DNA from: Marispirochaeta sp964554875
Lineage (GTDB): Bacteria > Spirochaetota > Spirochaetia > JC444 > Marispirochaetaceae
Length of the DNA: 64,000 nt
Direction: 5' to 3'
Assembly: GCA_964554875.1 (NCBI GenBank)
Contig: CAZKQJ010000023.1
Span: 10,892 to 74,891, forward strand
The position numbers and the translations under genes were made by a program. Shown here piece by piece: positions 24,214 to 33,114 of the stretch. The stretch's first letter is position 1; each line of letters begins with the position of its first letter. The notes under the pieces are model-generated. The model saw only the letters and a list, made by a program, of their open reading frames with translations. It had not been told where the DNA came from and did not search any database.

Positions 24214-25092
24214 ATGAAATACACAGTACGCACCATTCTCGATGCCCGGGCGGAACTTGCGGAGGGGCCGTTCTGGGACGATAAGGACCAGCACCTCTAC
24301 TGGGTCAATATCAATGCAGGGGAGATCCACCGCTGCGATCCCTCCCTGGGCACTGATACCCTTGTTACAGCCGGGCAGAAGGTCGGGGCGGCGGTCCTCG
24401 ACGGCAGCGGGAATTATGTTGCCGCCGGCGAAAAGGGCTTCTTCCGCCTCTCCCCTGAGGGAGGCAAGCCGGAGGAGCTGGCCTCTCCCGAAACGGATAA
24501 TCCCGACAGCCGCTTCAACGACGGTAAGTGCGATCCCGCAGGAAGGTTCTGGGCCGGAACAATGTCCCTGAGCCGTACAACAGGGACCGCCGCCCTCTAC
24601 TGCCTCGACGAGAAGGGGGCGGTGACCCGCAGGGTCGAGGGAGTAACAGTCTCCAACGGCCTTGCCTGGGACCTGAAACGCTCGCTGATGTTCTATATAG
24701 ACACCCCCGCCAAATGCGTTGTCGCCTTCGCCTATACCGTGGAAACCGGGGAGATATCCTCGCCGCAGATCGCCTTTTCCACCCCTCCGGAACTCGGCAG
24801 TCCCGACGGCATGACCATCGACGAGGAGGGGATGCTCTGGATCGCCTTTTACCGGGGTGCCTGCGTCGCCAGGTGGAACCCGGAGACCGGGGAGATGCTG
24901 GAACAGGTGGGAATCCCCGCCCCCCACGTTACCTCCTGCTGCTTCGGCGGCAAAGACAGGGCCACCCTCTTCGTTACCACCGCCCGGCAGGGTATGGACC
25001 CGGAGGGACTCACGAAGTATCCTGAGGCGGGCGGAATCTTCGCCTTCGAGCCCGGTGTCAGCGGGGCATCCAGCTACCGATACAGGGGATAA
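24214..25092 (+). CDS. SMP-30/gluconolactonase/LRE family protein
   Basis: The 292-residue six-bladed beta-propeller is of the regucalcin/gluconolactonase family, Ca2+-dependent sugar-lactone hydrolases. Signature stretches are LAEGPFWDDKDQHLYWVNI (metal-binding Glu), SRFNDGKCDPAGRFWAGTM (metal-binding Asn/Asp), SNGLAWD and LGSPDGMTIDEEGMLWIAF (catalytic Asp). No signal peptide is seen. The gene is the first of a rightward set: 11 nt separate it from the HcyBio gene, with AGGACAGGG as the next SD. Why a lactonase should lead sulfur-assimilation genes is unclear. Confidence 0.88.
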   Translation: MKYTVRTILDARAELAEGPFWDDKDQHLYWVNINAGEIHRCDPSLGTDTLVTAGQKVGAAVLDGSGNYVAAGEKGFFRLSPEGGKPEELASPETDNPDSRFNDGKCDPAGRFWAGTMSLSRTTGTAALYCLDEKGAVTRRVEGVTVSNGLAWDLKRSLMFYIDTPAKCVVAFAYTVETGEISSPQIAFSTPPELGSPDGMTIDEEGMLWIAFYRGACVARWNPETGEMLEQVGIPAPHVTSCCFGGKDRATLFVTTARQGMDPEGLTKYPEAGGIFAFEPGVSGASSYRYRG

Positions 25093-25103
25093 AAGGACAG
25101 GGA

Positions 25104-26330
25104 ATGAAAAAACCAGAAGCGCAGGCACGGAATCAGCTGAAAAGCATCGACGAAATCAACAGGAAGATCGAATCCCGCAAGGCCGTGGTAATGACCGCCG
25201 AAGAGGTTATCGGATACGTGGAGAAGAAGGGACTCCAGGAGGCGGCCGGGGAGATAGATGTGGTCACCACCGCCACCTTCGGCCCCATGTGCTCCTCCGG
25301 GGTCTTTCTGAATCTGGGACACTCGAAGCCCAAGATCCGCATAACCCAGGCCTGGTTGGACGATGTGGAGGTCTACTCCGGTATCGCGGCGGTGGATATG
25401 TACCTGGGAGCCACCCAGCTCCAGGTCAATGATCCCGCCAACCTCTACTATCCCGGAGAGTTCCGTTTCGGCGGCGGACATGTCATAGAGAAACTCGTCC
25501 GGGGAGGGAAGGTACAGCTCTACGCCCGCTCCTACGGTACCGACGAGTACCCCCTCCGGGAGCTGCGCAGCGAGTTCAGCCTGGCGGATATAAACCAGGC
25601 GATCATGACCAATCCCCGGAACTGCTACCAGAACTACAACGCCGCGGTCAACTCCTCGGACAAGCTGATACACACCTACCTGGGGGCCCTGAAGCCGGGA
25701 TACGCCTCCCTGGGCTACTCCTCGGCGGGGCAGCTGAGCCCTCTTTTGAACGACCCCTGGTACCGATCCATCGGTATCGGCAGCAAGGTATGGCTCGCCG
25801 GGGCGCCGGGAATCGTCTACGCCCCGGGAACCCAGCACAGTCCCGATGCGGACAGGGGGGAAAACGGGGTCCCCATGGACGGGGCCGGGACCCTGGGACT
25901 GACCGCGGATCTCAAGCAGATGGACCCTGAGTTCGTGCGGGGGGTCTCCATCCGGGGTTACGGCGTCAGCCTGGCCCTGGGGGTGGCCATACCCATACCC
26001 ATCACCGGTCCGGAGGTGCTCAAAGCCTGTACCGTCCGGGACGAAGAGATCATGGCGCCGGTAATCGACTACGCGGTGGATTACCCGAAAAACACCGGCA
26101 GGGTACTGGCCCATGTCAGCTACGCCGATCTGCGCCGGGGAGAGGTCCAGCTTTTCGGACGAAAGGTGGAAACCGGAAGCCTCTCCTCCTATGCAAAGGC
26201 CCTGAAGGCGGCGAACATTCTGGCCGACCAGATCAGGGCAGGAGACTTTACCGTTAACGCTCCGGCCGCTCCGCTTCCGGCAAGGGGCAGCTCATCCCCC
26301 ATGCCCGCCGCGCTGCAAGGAGTCCGCTGA
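25104..26330 (+). CDS. homocysteine biosynthesis protein (HcyBio, formerly DUF39)
   Basis: The 408-residue protein belongs to the family shown in methanogens to be needed for making homocysteine from aspartate semialdehyde and sulfide. It begins with ...RKAVVMTAEEVIGYV and shows the conserved blocks TTATFGPMCSSGVFLNLGH (Cys 63), YPGEFRFGGGHVIEKLVRGG, NPRNCYQNYNAAVNSS (Cys 174) and GAPGIVYAPGTQHSP. Conserved cysteines are thought to carry the sulfur. Unlike some archaeal versions there is no C-terminal CBS pair; the tail is a short Pro/Ala/Ser segment. The stop shares its last base with the next ATG (TGATG), coupling it to the ferredoxin partner. Confidence 0.9.
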   Translation: MKKPEAQARNQLKSIDEINRKIESRKAVVMTAEEVIGYVEKKGLQEAAGEIDVVTTATFGPMCSSGVFLNLGHSKPKIRITQAWLDDVEVYSGIAAVDMYLGATQLQVNDPANLYYPGEFRFGGGHVIEKLVRGGKVQLYARSYGTDEYPLRELRSEFSLADINQAIMTNPRNCYQNYNAAVNSSDKLIHTYLGALKPGYASLGYSSAGQLSPLLNDPWYRSIGIGSKVWLAGAPGIVYAPGTQHSPDADRGENGVPMDGAGTLGLTADLKQMDPEFVRGVSIRGYGVSLALGVAIPIPITGPEVLKACTVRDEEIMAPVIDYAVDYPKNTGRVLAHVSYADLRRGEVQLFGRKVETGSLSSYAKALKAANILADQIRAGDFTVNAPAAPLPARGSSSPMPAALQGVR

Positions 26331-26740
26331 TGACAACCAAACGCCTGATGCTCTACTTTCCCCAATGCGAGACGGAAAAACCCATCGTCTACCACCTGGT
26401 AAAGGACTATGACCTGATCATCAACATTTTCCGGGCAAAGGTAACCCCCGACGAAGAGGGGTACCTGGTCCTGGACCTGACCGGTTCAGATGAGGATATC
26501 TCCCGGGGAATCGACTGGGTACGGGAACTCAACATCGAGGTCCGGGAACACCAGAAGGGCCTTCGTTGGGACGAAAGCCTCTGCGTCTCCTGCGGCAGCT
26601 GCATTCCCCACTGCCCCACCAAGGCCCTCCACTTCAGCGGCAACGGAAACCGCGAAGTGATGTTTGACGACTCAAAATGCGTTGAGTGTCTGAGCTGCAT
26701 CGAGAACTGTCCCTACGGTGCCTGCTCCTCCATAATCTGA
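26330..26740 (+). CDS. NIL-domain ferredoxin (partner of HcyBio)
   Basis: The 136-residue protein has an N-terminal NIL (ACT-like) domain (~5-75), as found in MetN-type proteins, and a C-terminal 2x[4Fe-4S] ferredoxin with CVSCGSCIPHCP and CVECLSCIENCP. This architecture matches the methanogen NIL-ferredoxin that works with the HcyBio protein. It probably supplies electrons or a sulfur relay for forming the homocysteine thiol. It overlaps the genes on both sides by one base, so all three are probably made in fixed proportion. Confidence 0.92.
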   Translation: MTTKRLMLYFPQCETEKPIVYHLVKDYDLIINIFRAKVTPDEEGYLVLDLTGSDEDISRGIDWVRELNIEVREHQKGLRWDESLCVSCGSCIPHCPTKALHFSGNGNREVMFDDSKCVECLSCIENCPYGACSSII

Positions 26741-27492
26741 TGCGTCCGATGCGAAAGTATACCGAGTTCCGCCACCGTGAGGCGGCCTTTATAGTGGCAA
26801 CTGAACGCTTCGATATCGTAAAGGCCGCGGTCAAAAGGATCCGCCGGGAGATAGCCGGCTATATCGATGAGTTTCCTGAATTTCTCCGGGCCATGGAGCC
26901 CCTGGAAGAACTGCCCGGGAAGCCCCCGGAGGCGGTCCGGCGCATGCACAATGCCTCCCGCCTGGTCGGGGTCGGTCCCATGGCGGCGGTGGCGGGTACG
27001 GTGGCCCAGATGGCCGCCGAGGCGGCCAGGACGGCAGGCTGCGGGGACACGATAATCAATAACGGCGGGGATATCTTTCTGCACATCAGGGAGGATGCCT
27101 ACATCGGCCTCTACGGAGGAGAAAGCGCTCTTTCCGGCAAGGTAGCCTTCAAGATATCCCCGGAGGAGACTCCCCTGGGGCTCTGTTCGTCCTCGTCCAA
27201 AATGGGACACTCCCTCTCTCTGGGGAACTGCACGCTGGCCACCGTATCTGCCCCTGACGCCTCCCTGGCGGACGCGGCAGCGACCCTGGCGGGGAACCTC
27301 AGCAGGGACCCGGTCAGCGCCCGGGAGGCCGCGGAGCGTATCGCGGAGCTTCCGGGAGTCCGGGGAGTACTCATTCTGATAGAGGATTCCGTCGCCATGG
27401 CCGGGGAACTGCCGGAACTCGTGCCCTGCGACGACAGCCGGATACGGACACGGGTTCTGCGGCATCCCTTAAGCCGCGGCAACAGTTACTGA
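26740..27492 (+). CDS. UPF0280 (COG2122, ApbE-like) family protein
   Basis: The 250-residue protein is of UPF0280, distantly related to ApbE flavin transferases. The core contains VGPMAAVAGTVAQMAAEAA, then GDTIINNGGDIFLH and GLCSSSSKMGHSLSLG, the blocks expected for this family. In methanogens a COG2122 protein has been genetically linked to the same homocysteine route as the two upstream genes, which fits this operon; its reaction is not settled. Start at 26740 overlaps the ferredoxin stop; a second ATG at 26749 is possible. It converges on the BI-1 gene with a 4-nt gap. Confidence 0.88.
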   Translation: MRPMRKYTEFRHREAAFIVATERFDIVKAAVKRIRREIAGYIDEFPEFLRAMEPLEELPGKPPEAVRRMHNASRLVGVGPMAAVAGTVAQMAAEAARTAGCGDTIINNGGDIFLHIREDAYIGLYGGESALSGKVAFKISPEETPLGLCSSSSKMGHSLSLGNCTLATVSAPDASLADAAATLAGNLSRDPVSAREAAERIAELPGVRGVLILIEDSVAMAGELPELVPCDDSRIRTRVLRHPLSRGNSY

Positions 27493-27496
27493 GGGA

Positions 27497-28195
27497 TCAG
27501 TCCCGGCGTCCGAAGATGCGCAGGAAAAAGAGAAACAGGTTGATAAAATCCAGGTAGAGCTTTAAGGCTCCCATAATGGAGAGCTTGATATAATCCGCCT
27601 CGTCGATGGAGGAGCCGAACTGCCGGTTCCAGCTCTTGATCATCTGGGTATCGTAGGCGGTAAGCCCCAGAAAGAGGGCTACGCCCACCAGACTGATGAG
27701 CAGAGAAAAGGTGTCGGAGCGGAAGAAGATATTGACCACCATGGCGACGATAAGACCGATAAGCCCCATAAAGAGGTAGTTACCGATGGACGAGAGGTCC
27801 CGTCGGGTCGTAGTGGCCCAGAGACTCATACCCGCGAAGGTACCGCCTGCCACGAAGAAAGCCTGAGCAATGCTCTGCCCGGTATAGGCCAGAAAGATAA
27901 CCGAAAGGGTAAGACCATTCAGGGCGGCGTAAGCGGCGAACCCTAAGGTCGCTGCGGTGGCGCTCATCTGCATGAGCCTTGCGGAGAGGAACATTACCAG
28001 AACCAGCTCCCCTATTATTGCCCCGTAAAAGAGAAGGGGATTACGAACGAAGGATACAACCAGGTTTGGATTGGAGGCCATGCCGAGGCTGATAACCCCG
28101 GTAAGCCCAAGACCAAGGGTCATCCAGACGTAGACATTGCGCAGGATGCTCTGTTCCCGCACCTGGGCATTCTGTAGTATTTGTTCACGTGTCAT
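27497..28195 (-). CDS. Bax inhibitor-1 / YccA family membrane protein
   Basis: The 232-residue integral membrane protein has about seven hydrophobic segments and the BI-1 C-terminal block GLTAYDTQMIKSWN, then ALKLYLDFINLFLFFLRIFGRRD. Bacterial members (YccA, YetJ) are linked to FtsH regulation or pH-sensitive Ca2+ leak. The ATG has GGAG 8-9 nt upstream. TATAAT (28230-28225) on the minus strand is a likely -10, though the -35 is weak. It is monocistronic, as far as the flanking genes show. Confidence 0.92.
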   Translation of the reverse strand: MTREQILQNAQVREQSILRNVYVWMTLGLGLTGVISLGMASNPNLVVSFVRNPLLFYGAIIGELVLVMFLSARLMQMSATAATLGFAAYAALNGLTLSVIFLAYTGQSIAQAFFVAGGTFAGMSLWATTTRRDLSSIGNYLFMGLIGLIVAMVVNIFFRSDTFSLLISLVGVALFLGLTAYDTQMIKSWNRQFGSSIDEADYIKLSIMGALKLYLDFINLFLFFLRIFGRRD

Positions 28196-28272
28196 CTGTG
28201 AGGTCTCCTTATTCTGTTGTCAGAATTATACTGTATATAAAATCCTGAAAAAGAGGCGGATCGTCAAGGGGC

Positions 28273-29025
28273 TTAGTGCTTTACTCCAATGCGGCCGGTA
28301 TAATCCAGCCGGGAGAGCAGAATCCCCGGGACCTCCGGGCGGGCAAAGTACTCGTCCACCGCCCGGCGGGCCCCTTCAAAGTGGCCGTAATCGTCGATGA
28401 TCAGAACTCCTCCGGGGGAAAGCAGGGGGTACAGAAACTCCAGTTCCAGCAGGGTGGAGGCGTACCAGTCGGTATCCAGGCGCAGCAGGGCGATCCTTTC
28501 TGGCCGGTCGGCAGACAGGGTCTCCGCCACGTCTCCGGGAATGGTGAGTATCTTCTCCGTCGGGTAATTCATCAGATCAAGATTGTGCCTGACCTCGTCC
28601 AGCCCCACCGCCCAGGAATCGAGGGCGTGATTCTGCCACTTTTCCCGTACCGGCCGCCGGTTCCAGGCGATAATGTCCTCGTCCCCCGGCTCCGGCATCC
28701 CGGTAAAGGTATCGTAGAGCCGGATGGTTCTCTCCGCTGCGCCGAGTTCCAGAAGGGTTCCCATCATCAGCATGCAGCTGCCCCCCTTCCAGACACCGCA
28801 CTCCACGAAATCCCCGGGGATATTCCGCTCTTCAAGATACCGTACAGCCTGATACAGGCCGTATCCCCGCTCCATGCTGGTCATGGTGCAGGGCTCCACC
28901 CGTTTCCAGAGCTGCCTGAAGGATTCCTCCATATCGATCCTGAACCGATCGTTGGGAATTACCCCGTATCCTTCGGTTTCAAGAAGGGTTTTGAGGCGCT
29001 CCCGCTCTTCAAAGGAGAGGGCCAT
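28273..29025 (-). CDS. TylF/MycF-type O-methyltransferase
   Basis: The 250-residue SAM-dependent methyltransferase resembles the TylF/MycF macrocin O-methyltransferases. The SAM site is VECGVWKGGSCMLM (~67-80), and the metal/catalytic acidic residues lie in LRLDTDWYAST and GGVLIIDDYGHFEGARRAVDEYF. Outside natural-product clusters such genes commonly methylate surface glycans or sugar nucleotides, but the substrate is unknown. The ATG shares a base with the ligA stop (TGATG), so expression is coupled to DNA ligase, probably an accident of gene packing. Confidence 0.85.
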   Translation of the reverse strand: MALSFEERERLKTLLETEGYGVIPNDRFRIDMEESFRQLWKRVEPCTMTSMERGYGLYQAVRYLEERNIPGDFVECGVWKGGSCMLMMGTLLELGAAERTIRLYDTFTGMPEPGDEDIIAWNRRPVREKWQNHALDSWAVGLDEVRHNLDLMNYPTEKILTIPGDVAETLSADRPERIALLRLDTDWYASTLLELEFLYPLLSPGGVLIIDDYGHFEGARRAVDEYFARPEVPGILLSRLDYTGRIGVKH

Positions 29026-31091
29026 CAGGATTCTTCCTCCGGTCTCAGGAGTTTCAGGAACTCCTCCTCGTCGACGATGTGGATTCCCAGCTCCCGGGCC
29101 TTCTTCAGCTTGCTCCCGGCACCCTCCCCGGCGAGGAGATGGCTTACAGAGCCCGTAATGGAACCCACAGCCCGGCCGCCCCTCAGCTTGACCTCGTCCA
29201 TGGCTTTTGAACGCGGTTTAAAACTCTCGAAGCTGCCGGTTACGCACCAGACCTGGCCTTCGAAGATCCGGGGCAGCTGTTCTTCGGTCTCCGTTTCCTC
29301 TTCCCGGAAGTTCAGCCCCGCCCTGCTCAGGGCATCGATCTGCCCCCGGATTTCCGGGTCCCGGAGACTCTCGAGAATCGAGGCCGCCGTCTTTTCGCCG
29401 ATGCCGTGAATCTCCGCCAGGCCTTCCTCCTGCCTGTTATCCGCAGCCTCGAGGAGGGAGTCGATATCCCGGTACCCTGCTTCTATCAGCAGCTCTGCGG
29501 CCTTCTGGCCCAGGTCCGGAATTCCCAGGCTGGGAAGTACGACCCTGAAGGGGCGCTTTTTACTCTCTTCTATTCCCCGGCGTATGAGGGCTATCTTTTT
29601 CTCTCCGAAACCGGGAAGCCCTTTCAGCTTTTCGGCATCGAAGGTATAGATATCCTCGATTCCCGCGACAAGGCCCTCGTCTATCAGAACCGCGGCGGTC
29701 TCCGGTCCCAGCCCGTCGATATCCATTTGGTCCCGGGCGATAAAGAAGTTGATTCGTCCCCGCACCTGGTCGGGACAGCGGCGGTTGGTACAGAAATGGT
29801 GGGCCCCCCGGGGACTCAAGCCCTCGCCGCAGGAGGGGCAGGTTTTCGGCATGTGCCATACGGGAGAGGAGGATTCCCCTTTCTCCATAACCTTTTCCAC
29901 CGCGGGAATAACGTCTCCCCGTTTGGAAACCGCCACCTGGTCTCCCACGGCAAGCTCCAGGGCTTCAATGTACTGCTGATTGTGCAGGGTAACGTTGGAG
30001 ACCGTGGATCCTCCGATCCTGACCGGCTTTATTCTTGCAACAGGGGTAATCCTTCCGGTGCGGCCGACCTGGACATCGATGCTCTCCACCGTGCTTACAG
30101 CCTGGGGAGACTCGAACTTGTAGGCGATGGCCCAGCGGGGATGGTGGCCGGTATAACCGAGACGCGCCCGGGAAGAAAGCTCGTTCACCTTGATAACCAG
30201 GCCGTCGATCTCATAGCCCAGCCCGCTTCGCCCCTGGTTCATGCGTTCCAGGAAAGGGCCCACTGCTTCAAGGGGTCCGGATGAGAACTCAAGTCCGCTG
30301 GAGGTCCGGAAAACCGGTCCCCTGCAGGCGGATCCGAAAATCCCCAGCCTGGGATTGACCTTGAAACCAAGGCTCACGAGGTAATCCAGAACCAGGTGGT
30401 GCTGATCGAAGGGCTCCTCCTCAGTGCCGGCCATGTAGCCTTCGTAGACAAAGATGTCCAGGGGAATCCGGGCGACCTCGCTGCTCTTCTTGCGCCGCAG
30501 GGTGCCCGCCGCCAGGTTGCGGGGATTCGCGAAGGGCACCTCCTGTTCGGCGTTGATCTCGTCGAAACGGTCCAGGGGCAGAAAGACCTCCCCCCGGACG
30601 GCAATTGAGACGGGTTGGGAGAGCCGGAGAGGTACCGAGCGGATGGTGCGGATATTCGCGCTCACATCGTTGCCCACCCGGCCGTTGCCCCGGGTGACTC
30701 CCCTGGCCAGGACACCGTTTTCGTAATAGAGAACGATGGAGGCCCCGTCGATCTTCTCCTCCACGACGAAGGAGAGCTCTTCCTCGGCATTCTTCGCGGT
30801 TTTTGCTATCCAGGCATCCACCTCCGCCGCAGTGTAGGCCTTGTCGAGGCTCAGTACGGGAATGGTATGCTCGACCTCCGGGAGCTCTGCGGAAAGATCG
30901 TTTCCCACCCGCAGGGTGGGAGAGTCCGGCTTCCTGAGTTCCGGATGCCTCTCCTCGAGTTCCTTCAGACGATCAAAGACCCGGTCGTACTCGGTATCGG
31001 AGACCGAGGGCCGGGCCATCTGGTAGTATTCGTGCTGCCACCTGAGCAGCTTTTCCGTTAACGAGTCTATTTCCTGTTTCGGGTCCGGCAT
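29025..31091 (-). CDS. ligA: NAD+-dependent DNA ligase
   Basis: The 688-residue replicative ligase seals nicks using NAD+. In order: the Ia domain with the HEYYQMARPSVSDTEYD NAD-binding signature; the adenylation domain with active-site Lys 113 in EEKIDGAS; the OB fold; a four-Cys zinc finger (CPSCGEGL ... CTNRRCPDQ); helix-hairpin-helix repeats; and a C-terminal BRCT domain (~600-680). The length is typical. The upstream SD is weak. The downstream methyltransferase overlaps its stop codon. Confidence 0.97.
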   Translation of the reverse strand: MPDPKQEIDSLTEKLLRWQHEYYQMARPSVSDTEYDRVFDRLKELEERHPELRKPDSPTLRVGNDLSAELPEVEHTIPVLSLDKAYTAAEVDAWIAKTAKNAEEELSFVVEEKIDGASIVLYYENGVLARGVTRGNGRVGNDVSANIRTIRSVPLRLSQPVSIAVRGEVFLPLDRFDEINAEQEVPFANPRNLAAGTLRRKKSSEVARIPLDIFVYEGYMAGTEEEPFDQHHLVLDYLVSLGFKVNPRLGIFGSACRGPVFRTSSGLEFSSGPLEAVGPFLERMNQGRSGLGYEIDGLVIKVNELSSRARLGYTGHHPRWAIAYKFESPQAVSTVESIDVQVGRTGRITPVARIKPVRIGGSTVSNVTLHNQQYIEALELAVGDQVAVSKRGDVIPAVEKVMEKGESSSPVWHMPKTCPSCGEGLSPRGAHHFCTNRRCPDQVRGRINFFIARDQMDIDGLGPETAAVLIDEGLVAGIEDIYTFDAEKLKGLPGFGEKKIALIRRGIEESKKRPFRVVLPSLGIPDLGQKAAELLIEAGYRDIDSLLEAADNRQEEGLAEIHGIGEKTAASILESLRDPEIRGQIDALSRAGLNFREEETETEEQLPRIFEGQVWCVTGSFESFKPRSKAMDEVKLRGGRAVGSITGSVSHLLAGEGAGSKLKKARELGIHIVDEEEFLKLLRPEEES

Positions 31092-31122
31092 CAGTCTCTC
31101 TTGTTCTCCGCTTTATACTGTT

Positions 31123-32487
31123 TCAGTACCCCTTGCGGATAAAAGCGTCCCGAAAGCCCCTGGCCTTGAAATTCATCAGGAGTGCGCCGCTTTCATCCGG
31201 TGATAAGGGACCAACCAGAACCTTATAATAGGCGTTATCCTGATTCAATACCAGCACCGGATAAGTCCCCTTGAAACGCGCCGCCATCGATTCGGCGCTC
31301 ACCGGGGACGTGTAGACTCCCAGCTGCAGATAGAGGGAATCCGACTCCACCTCCAGGGTCACGGGCACTTCCACCGGCCCGGCCTTTTCCGGCTCAGCCT
31401 GGACCAGCTCCGTCTTCTCCTCCAGTTCGGAGGGCTCGGGCGGCCGTTCTTCCGCGGGTTCAAGAGTCACGACCGTCTCTCCCTGAGGCTCCTCCGCAGG
31501 AGCAGCGACGATGGCTTCTTCCACCGGCTCCTCTTCCGCCTCCAGCCGTGGTTCCTCGATCAGCCGGGGAACAGCGGCTACAAAGCTCTCCTCTTCTCCG
31601 TCATAGGGGGGCCTGGGCAGGGGAAACTGTTCGGCGATGGCGGATTCCCGTTCAGTCGCCTCGACAGGTACCGGAAGCTCTCCCAGCGAGAGGGCATCCT
31701 CTCCGGGGTCCGCCCCGTACATATTATCAGTTATACCCACTGCGAGGGTCTTTTCCTTCAGCTCCGGTTCGGCCAGAGGAAGCTCCGGAATATCCTCTTC
31801 CGGAGCCCTGGCCACGAGTTCTTCCACACGAGGAACTTCATCCAGCTCAGCCGTCCCGGTCAATTCAGACGCCTCCGGTTCCGGCTCTGCGGTAATCTCC
31901 GCCACCACAGCCGGAGGTGCTTCGGGAACTGCTTCAGGCTCGGACGGTGCAGGAGGTTCTTCTGTCTCTGCTGGTTCTTTCGGCTCCGGCGGGCTTGCAG
32001 CCACGGCTGCGGGAGGCACCGGAGGCATGGAGTCAGTATCAGGCTCTGCTGTCGCGTAGCGGTCCAGGAAGGAAAGCTCCTCCTCCGCGCCTGGATTAAT
32101 ATCCGGGTCTGGATGGTAAGGCCGGTCCTTGTCTTCTATGGAGAGGCGACGGGAATTATCCGCCATTTTGACCCGGGACCGGACAATCTGGTCATCTTCT
32201 ATGCCGAGATTTTCAGCCGCCTCCCGGGACAGGAGCAAAAAAAGCCCCGGATCGTTCAGGCGATCTACAATCAGAACTGTAGCGGACATCCCGGTTTCCA
32301 GGTTCTTCACCTCCACAAGGGTATTGCGGGGAAAGGAGTTGGAGGCTCCATAGAGCCCGGATGAGGGAAACTCGCCATAGCGACCCATGGCTGTAGTCCC
32401 CTCCCACTCGGATTGGGAGAAGAGACTGCCGGATACCAGCAAGAAAATTATACTGAGTGTACATACATTATAGTGTTTCCTGATCAT
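31123..32487 (-). CDS. secreted RlpA-like (double-psi barrel) protein with SPOR domain
   Basis: The 454-residue protein has a signal peptide (hydrophobic core LSIIFLLVSGSLF, residues ~11-23). A double-psi-barrel-like region of about 90 residues follows (YGASNSFPRNTLVEVKNLETG, VLIVDRLNDPG). Next is a ~230-residue low-complexity linker rich in Glu, Pro and Ala, and then a C-terminal SPOR domain (YLQLGVYTSPVSAESM ... YYKVLVGPL). SPOR domains bind denuded septal peptidoglycan, and RlpA proteins act as lytic transglycosylases in some bacteria. It probably acts in the periplasm on the cell wall. A secreted protein of unknown role lies just upstream (15 nt). Confidence 0.85.
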   Translation of the reverse strand: MIRKHYNVCTLSIIFLLVSGSLFSQSEWEGTTAMGRYGEFPSSGLYGASNSFPRNTLVEVKNLETGMSATVLIVDRLNDPGLFLLLSREAAENLGIEDDQIVRSRVKMADNSRRLSIEDKDRPYHPDPDINPGAEEELSFLDRYATAEPDTDSMPPVPPAAVAASPPEPKEPAETEEPPAPSEPEAVPEAPPAVVAEITAEPEPEASELTGTAELDEVPRVEELVARAPEEDIPELPLAEPELKEKTLAVGITDNMYGADPGEDALSLGELPVPVEATERESAIAEQFPLPRPPYDGEEESFVAAVPRLIEEPRLEAEEEPVEEAIVAAPAEEPQGETVVTLEPAEERPPEPSELEEKTELVQAEPEKAGPVEVPVTLEVESDSLYLQLGVYTSPVSAESMAARFKGTYPVLVLNQDNAYYKVLVGPLSPDESGALLMNFKARGFRDAFIRKGY

Positions 32488-32502
32488 ACATCCGTCTCCT
32501 CG

Positions 32503-33033
32503 TCATACATCGCCGTTTCCCCTGTCTCCAAGACGCCGAAGTTTCGAGACAGCCTGATCTGCGATTGCGCTACCCAGGGCAGTGCTGAGCTCTTTCGGTC
32601 CGGCTTTTTCACGGCTCTGCACCTCTTCGGGGACAAGGCTTCCCCTGGTCAGCAGTGTATCGTTCATGACATCGTATAAGCGGTAGTGTGCCGAGGGAGC
32701 ATCCAGTTTTCCCCCGTCCGTTTCCGGCTCCTTGTAGAGCAGATCAATCTCCAGTAAAAAGAGGGCTCCGCCGTTCTTTGCCATCCGCATGGACAACCTG
32801 TCGGAGGGGCCTTTCGGCCTGGGATTCCCGGTAACCACCCCGGCGTTGAAGACAATATGTCCTGCATCAAAGAATACCGCCATTGCCCCGTCCTCAACAG
32901 CCGACTGCAGTTCCATTACAGAAAGACGTTCCGGATCCAGGGAATTGGTGGTAAAAATAAGTACCGCGTCACTGTAAACAGCAGCCGCGCAGAAGATCAG
33001 GACGAACACGATGCCTGGCAAACGACGAACCAT
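32503..33033 (-). CDS. secreted protein of unknown function
   Basis: The 176-residue protein has a clear signal peptide (hydrophobic core IVFVLIFCAAAV, cleavage probably near AVYSDA) and a small alpha/beta mature part without a recognised family. It opens with LIFTTNSLDPERLSVMELQSAVEDG and has RLYDVMNDTLLTRGSL in the second half. It is immediately upstream of the RlpA/SPOR-like gene in the same direction, so an envelope role is plausible. It is divergent from the NusG-paralogue operon. Confidence 0.75.
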   Translation of the reverse strand: MVRRLPGIVFVLIFCAAAVYSDAVLIFTTNSLDPERLSVMELQSAVEDGAMAVFFDAGHIVFNAGVVTGNPRPKGPSDRLSMRMAKNGGALFLLEIDLLYKEPETDGGKLDAPSAHYRLYDVMNDTLLTRGSLVPEEVQSREKAGPKELSTALGSAIADQAVSKLRRLGDRGNGDV

Positions 33034-33073
33034 GGATACCTCCGGTTCTAGTATCGACTGCTTTTTTTCCGAC

Positions 33074-33103
33074 TTGATCGCTTTTCGGTATCCGTGGTAT
33101 TGT
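33074..33103 (+). promoter_or_regulatory. candidate promoter of the NusG-paralogue operon
   Basis: TTGATC (33074-33079), an 18-nt spacer and TATTGT (33098-33103). The transcription start would fall about 33110, leaving at most about five bases before the ATG at 33115, where no SD is visible. If correct, the operon starts leaderless. Confidence 0.45.
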
Positions 33104-33114
33104 GCCCATCATCG

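Noticed and set aside
26686..26739. Earlier start for the UPF0280 gene, inside the ferredoxin
   Set aside because: The added 18 residues would overlap the second iron-sulfur motif of the ferredoxin; the ATG sharing a base with its stop is the normal coupled start.
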